This document shows, in pieces, positions 60,562 to 64,000 of a stretch of DNA of 64,000 nucleotides (within the stretch, counting starts at the first letter, position 1; the number at the start of each line of letters is the position of its first letter). The DNA is taken from contig JAWKOC010000003.1 in the NCBI GenBank assembly GCA_041391365.1, positions 310,001 through 374,000 on the forward strand, given 5' to 3'. The translations under genes and the position numbers were made by a program. The DNA comes from JAGRAX01 sp041391365. GTDB taxonomy: Bacteria; Bdellovibrionota_G; JALEGL01; JAGRMV01. The notes beneath the pieces were generated by a model that was not told where the DNA came from, made no database searches, and saw only the letters and a program-made list of their open reading frames with translations.

Positions 60562-61305
60562 TTACGAAGAAAGAAGAGACTTCACCAAATCCCAATTCAT
60601 CGAAGAAATGTTTTTCATCTTGATTTCTTTGGGACAAACGGCTTCGCAGTCGCCTGTATTGGTGCAGGCCCCAAAACCTTCGGTCTCCATTTGTTTGGTC
60701 ATGTTGAGGATACGATCTTTTTGTTCCACACGACCTTGAGGCAAGAGTCTCAAATGAGAGAGCTTTGCACTGACAAACAAACTCGCACTGGCGTTCTTGC
60801 AGGTTGCCACACAAGCACCGCATCCAATGCAAGCCGCATTTTCAAAAGCTTCATCCGCTTTGTGTTTTTCAATGGGCAGCGCGTTGGCATCGGGAGCGCT
60901 TCCGGTTGCCACACTCACATATCCACCTGCACCAATGATTCGATCAAAAGCACTTCGATCCACCATCAAATCTTTGATGATCGGAAAAGCCTTGGCTCGA
61001 AAAGGTTCTACCACAATCGTATCGCCATCTGAGAAACTACGCATATGAAGTTGGCACGTGGTGGTACCGCGATCCGGTCCATGAGGAATGCCATTGATGT
61101 TCAACGAACATGATCCACAAATTCCTTCTCGACAATCGTGATCAAAAACAATGCCTTCTTTGCCTTTTTCTTCCAGGCCTTCGTTGACCACATCAAGCAT
61201 TTCCAAAAAAGAACTATCAGGACTCACATCTGAAACTTCGATTGACTCCAAATGACCTTTTTGGTTGGGTCCTGCTTGTCTCCACACTTTCAAGTGAATG
61301 TTCAT
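60562..61305 (-). CDS. sdhB: succinate dehydrogenase/fumarate reductase iron-sulfur subunit
   Basis: 247 residues. [2Fe-2S] ligands in CREGICGSCSLNINGIPHG with a further Cys in TTCQLH, and the [4Fe-4S]/[3Fe-4S] ligands in CIGCGACVATCKN and CTNTGDCEAVCPKE. Electron-transfer subunit of complex II on the inner face of the membrane. Its start overlaps the sdhA stop by 1 nt. Sequence is of the Bacillus/epsilon type (B-type) rather than E. coli Sdh. Confidence 0.95.
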   Translation of the reverse strand: MNIHLKVWRQAGPNQKGHLESIEVSDVSPDSSFLEMLDVVNEGLEEKGKEGIVFDHDCREGICGSCSLNINGIPHGPDRGTTTCQLHMRSFSDGDTIVVEPFRAKAFPIIKDLMVDRSAFDRIIGAGGYVSVATGSAPDANALPIEKHKADEAFENAACIGCGACVATCKNASASLFVSAKLSHLRLLPQGRVEQKDRILNMTKQMETEGFGACTNTGDCEAVCPKEIKMKNISSMNWDLVKSLLSS

Positions 61306-63221
61306 TACTTGTAACTCCTTTGCGTGGGTTTGACATATTCAAACTCCAACGATTCTTTATGCATTTTTGGCTCTTGGTTGGCGCCGGTGTATTCCCAAAT
61401 CGAAACATGAGAAAAATTCTCGTCGTCTCGCTTGGCCTCACCCTCTGGGGTTTGGTGTTCTTCTCGAAAATGTCCACCACAGGACTCTTCCCGAGCAAGA
61501 GCATCGTGAAGCATCACTTTTGAAAATTCAAAAAAGTCTGCCAGGCGTCCGGCTTTTTCCAGATTTTGGTTCATGGTGCCTTCGCTACCGGTCACACTCA
61601 CATTTTTCCAAAACTCTTGTTCGATCTCAGGAACATCTTTCAGAGCTTGCTTCAATCCATCCTTGGTACGACTCATTCCACAAGCATCCCACATCAAGCG
61701 TCCAAGTTTTCGATGGAAACTGTCCACGCTTTTGCTTCCCTTGGTGAAAAGCAATTTTTTGATTCGATCCGAAGCTTCGTTCTCCACTTTCCGAACTTCT
61801 GCATGCTGCGCATCGGTCTTTTCCAATGTGGCTTGGGCAAGATAGTTTCCGATTGTGTAGGGCAACACAAAATATCCATCGGCCAATCCCTGCATCAATG
61901 CACTCGCTCCCAATCGATTGGATCCATGATCAGAGAAGTTGGCTTCCCCAATCACAAAAAGACCTTCGATGGTGCTCATCAAGTTGTAGTCCACCCACAA
62001 TCCACCCATGGTGTAGTGGGGAGCTGGGAAAATACGCATGGGAGTTTGATAAGGATTTTCACCTGTGATCTTGGCGTACATGTCAAACAAGTTTCCGTAC
62101 CGAGCTTCTACAGCATCTTGACCCAGGCGTTTGACGGCATCTCCAAAATCCAAAAACACACCCAAACCAGAATGACCTACACCAAATCCAGCATCGCAGC
62201 GCTCTTTGGCGGCTCGTGAGGCCACATCTCTCGGAACCAAATTTCCAAAAGAAGGATAACGACGTTCCAAATAATAATCTCGTTCAGATTCTGGAATGTC
62301 TGTGGGGCGACGCTTGTCACCTTTGTTTTTGGGAACCCAAATCCGACCGTCATTGCGCAAAGATTCGCTCATCAAAGTCAGTTTGCTCTGATGCTCTCCA
62401 GCTACAGGAATGCAGGTAGGATGAATTTGTGTGAAACAAGGATTCGCAAAACCAGCGCCTTTTCGATGTGCTCTCCATGTGGCGGTTACGTTGCATCCCA
62501 TGGCATTTGTGCTGAGATAAAAAACGTTGCTGTACCCACCGGAGGCAATCACCACTGCGTCGGCCAAGTGAGAAGACATTTTTCCTGTCACCAAATTGCG
62601 AACAACAATGCCCCGTGCTTTTCCATCGATGACAATCAAATCGAGCATCTCTGTTCGAGGATACATCTTCACATTTCCGGCGTGAATCTGTCGAGCCAGA
62701 GCCTGATAGGCCCCAATCAACAACTGTTGACCGGTTTGTCCTTTGGCATAGAAGGTTCGAGAAACTTGTGCACCTCCAAAAGAACGATTGTCGAGCAAAC
62801 CCGCATAATCTCTGGCAAAAGGAACCCCTTGGGCCACACACTGGTCGATGATGTTTACACTGACCTGGGCCAAACGATAGACGTTGGCTTCCCGAGAACG
62901 ATAGTCCCCTCCTTTGACCGTATCATAAAAAAGTCGCCAAACGCTGTCCCCATCATTTTGATAGTTTTTGGCTGCGTTGATTCCACCCTGCGCTGCGATC
63001 GAATGCGCACGACGAGGACTGTCCTGGAAACAAAAAGTTTGAACATTGTATCCAAGCTCCGCCATGGAGGCACTTGCTGAGGCCCCTGCCAACCCCGTGC
63101 CCACAACAATCACATTGAATTTACGTTTGTTGGCCGGATTGACCAACTTCATGTCAAAACGGTGGTTCTCCCACTTGGTTTGAATTGGACCGGAAGGAAT
63201 TTTTGCATCTATTTTCATCAT
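61305..63221 (-). CDS. sdhA: succinate dehydrogenase/fumarate reductase flavoprotein subunit
   Basis: 638 residues. FNVIVVGTGLAGASASASMA is the FAD-binding motif, RRAHSIAAQGGINAA has the covalent-FAD His, and GHSGLGVFLDFGDAV and GEANFSDHGSNRLGASALMQ are family signatures. Catalytic subunit oxidising succinate (or reducing fumarate) in the TCA cycle and respiratory chain. An ATG one codon later is equally possible. Middle gene of sdhC-A-B. Confidence 0.96.
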   Translation of the reverse strand: MMKIDAKIPSGPIQTKWENHRFDMKLVNPANKRKFNVIVVGTGLAGASASASMAELGYNVQTFCFQDSPRRAHSIAAQGGINAAKNYQNDGDSVWRLFYDTVKGGDYRSREANVYRLAQVSVNIIDQCVAQGVPFARDYAGLLDNRSFGGAQVSRTFYAKGQTGQQLLIGAYQALARQIHAGNVKMYPRTEMLDLIVIDGKARGIVVRNLVTGKMSSHLADAVVIASGGYSNVFYLSTNAMGCNVTATWRAHRKGAGFANPCFTQIHPTCIPVAGEHQSKLTLMSESLRNDGRIWVPKNKGDKRRPTDIPESERDYYLERRYPSFGNLVPRDVASRAAKERCDAGFGVGHSGLGVFLDFGDAVKRLGQDAVEARYGNLFDMYAKITGENPYQTPMRIFPAPHYTMGGLWVDYNLMSTIEGLFVIGEANFSDHGSNRLGASALMQGLADGYFVLPYTIGNYLAQATLEKTDAQHAEVRKVENEASDRIKKLLFTKGSKSVDSFHRKLGRLMWDACGMSRTKDGLKQALKDVPEIEQEFWKNVSVTGSEGTMNQNLEKAGRLADFFEFSKVMLHDALAREESCGGHFREEHQTPEGEAKRDDENFSHVSIWEYTGANQEPKMHKESLEFEYVKPTQRSYK

Positions 63222-63233
63222 TTTTTTTCCATC

Positions 63234-63911
63234 TTAAGAAATCAACCCTGCAAGAATCGCTACAGGAATCGAAACAAAACCGCCGCAAATGACCAAAGCC
63301 AATCCCACGCCCGCGCGATCTAGACATGCGCGGTATCTGGGATGACTCACGCCCAAGGTTTCACCCGCACTCGAAATGCCATGGGTCAAATGAAAAAACA
63401 AAGCGATCTGGCCAAGAATATAGATCGCGCTGATCAAGGGAACCTGAAAGGAAGATACCATCATCTGATATACGTCAGGATAGGCATACAACTCTGTGTG
63501 AACGGCTCCGAGTGTGAAGTGAAGCAAATGATAGATGATATAAAAAAGAATGAACATGCCTCCAAAAATCATTGTTCTTGAAGCCAAGCTGGACGCCACA
63601 GATTTTCTCATTTCGTAGGCCTGCGGACGAGCCAATTTGTTTTGTCGAGTCAAAGAAATCGTCGTGACGATGTGAATCAAAACGGCCACCAAAAGAGTTA
63701 CACGGGTTCCCCATAACAACAAAGGGTTTCCTTTGATGAATGCGGCGTATTCATTGATTTTGGTGGTTTCTACCGTGGGGCCTCTTCCCAGAAACAGTTG
63801 AAGGTTTCCGGCCATGTGCCCCACCAAAAAACCAACCATGACCAAACCAGTCAAAGCCACCAACCACTTTTTCACAATTGAAGATCGACAAACTGTACAC
63901 AAAACAGACAT
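63234..63911 (-). CDS. sdhC: succinate dehydrogenase cytochrome b558 subunit
   Basis: 225 residues with five membrane helices, as in the single-anchor (B-type) diheme cytochrome b of Bacillus-type complex II. Heme-ligand His candidates occur in LVGHMAGNLQLF, VLIHIVTTISL, IIYHLLHFTLG and FFHLTHGISS. AAAGGAA lies 5 nt before the ATG. With no sdhD in the window, the set is sdhCAB. Confidence 0.93.
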   Translation of the reverse strand: MSVLCTVCRSSIVKKWLVALTGLVMVGFLVGHMAGNLQLFLGRGPTVETTKINEYAAFIKGNPLLLWGTRVTLLVAVLIHIVTTISLTRQNKLARPQAYEMRKSVASSLASRTMIFGGMFILFYIIYHLLHFTLGAVHTELYAYPDVYQMMVSSFQVPLISAIYILGQIALFFHLTHGISSAGETLGVSHPRYRACLDRAGVGLALVICGGFVSIPVAILAGLIS

Positions 63912-63951
63912 TTGAATTCCTTTTTCTATAGATCAAGGCTTTTGCTCCTCT

Positions 63952-63980
63952 TATATATAACTGTTTGATTCAAATCGCAA
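63952..63980 (-). promoter_or_regulatory. promoter of sdhCAB
   Basis: On the minus strand, TTGCGA (63975-63980), a 17-bp spacer and TATATA (63952-63957), about 40 bp upstream of the sdhC ATG. Spacing and sequence fit a sigma-70 promoter. Confidence 0.6.
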
Positions 63981-64000
63981 CCAAGTCCATGTGCACAAGC

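Noticed and set aside
1..64000. CRISPR arrays, tRNA or rRNA genes, insertion sequences, prophage
   Set aside because: No regularly spaced repeats, cloverleaf sequences, transposase motifs or phage genes were seen on either strand.

Overview
The window spans the replication-origin region of a Gram-negative bacterium. Gene order, a soluble ATP-synthase set with two different b subunits next to a bactofilin, an AgmX/PglI-type repeat protein, a DUF1554-type lipoprotein and many small secreted proteins of unknown function suggest the former Deltaproteobacteria, most likely Bdellovibrionota or a relative. That placement is inference from gene content only.

Layout. 1-2.9 kb (minus): start of atpA, then atpH, atpF, atpF' and a bactofilin. 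3.1-8.9 kb: accessory block with three secreted proteins (one with HELLH), an ORF without a proper start, a TrpR-type repressor with an 18-22 bp palindromic operator, another secreted protein and a DUF938 methyltransferase. 8.9-17.2 kb (mostly minus): parB (frameshifted), parA, mnmG, a left-handed beta-helix protein, two parS sites around a small secreted gene, a secreted gene, dnaN and dnaA. Perfect DnaA boxes lie on both sides of dnaA, so the origin is probably bipartite. 17.9-22.7 kb (plus): rpmH, rnpA, yidD, yidC, jag/khpB and mnmE. 22.7-30.2 kb: an MFS transporter, a DUF1554-type lipoprotein, recF, a tandem pair of secreted paralogues and a coiled-coil secreted protein.

30.5-38.7 kb (plus): eight tightly packed genes, all apparently exported and mostly unrecognised. 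The first and last encode trypsin-fold-like proteins that have lost their catalytic residues, and the seventh looks like a transglutaminase fold without its cysteine. This is the best candidate for an undescribed envelope system. 38.9-43.8 kb: gyrB and gyrA. 43.8-52.6 kb: a pair of secreted paralogues, the rimB-rimK-mscS operon, corA, two envelope proteins, hemL, an AgmX/PglI-like protein and a 29-residue membrane peptide. 52.7-57.1 kb: an S10 carboxypeptidase, then atpZ-like, atpI, atpB, atpE and dnaJ. 57.2-60.5 kb: four small secreted proteins (two share a duplicated promoter and N-terminus), mscL and an OmpA-like protein. 60.5-64 kb (minus): sdhB, sdhA and sdhC behind a recognisable promoter.

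Together the core genes cover initiation and segregation (dnaA, dnaN, parABS, gyrase, recF), translation and membrane-protein biogenesis (rpmH, rnpA, yidD, yidC, jag), tRNA modification (mnmE, mnmG) and energy conservation (split ATP synthase, succinate dehydrogenase). Genes left of dnaA mostly read leftward and genes right of it rightward, as expected around an origin. I found no tRNA, rRNA, CRISPR array, transposase or prophage.
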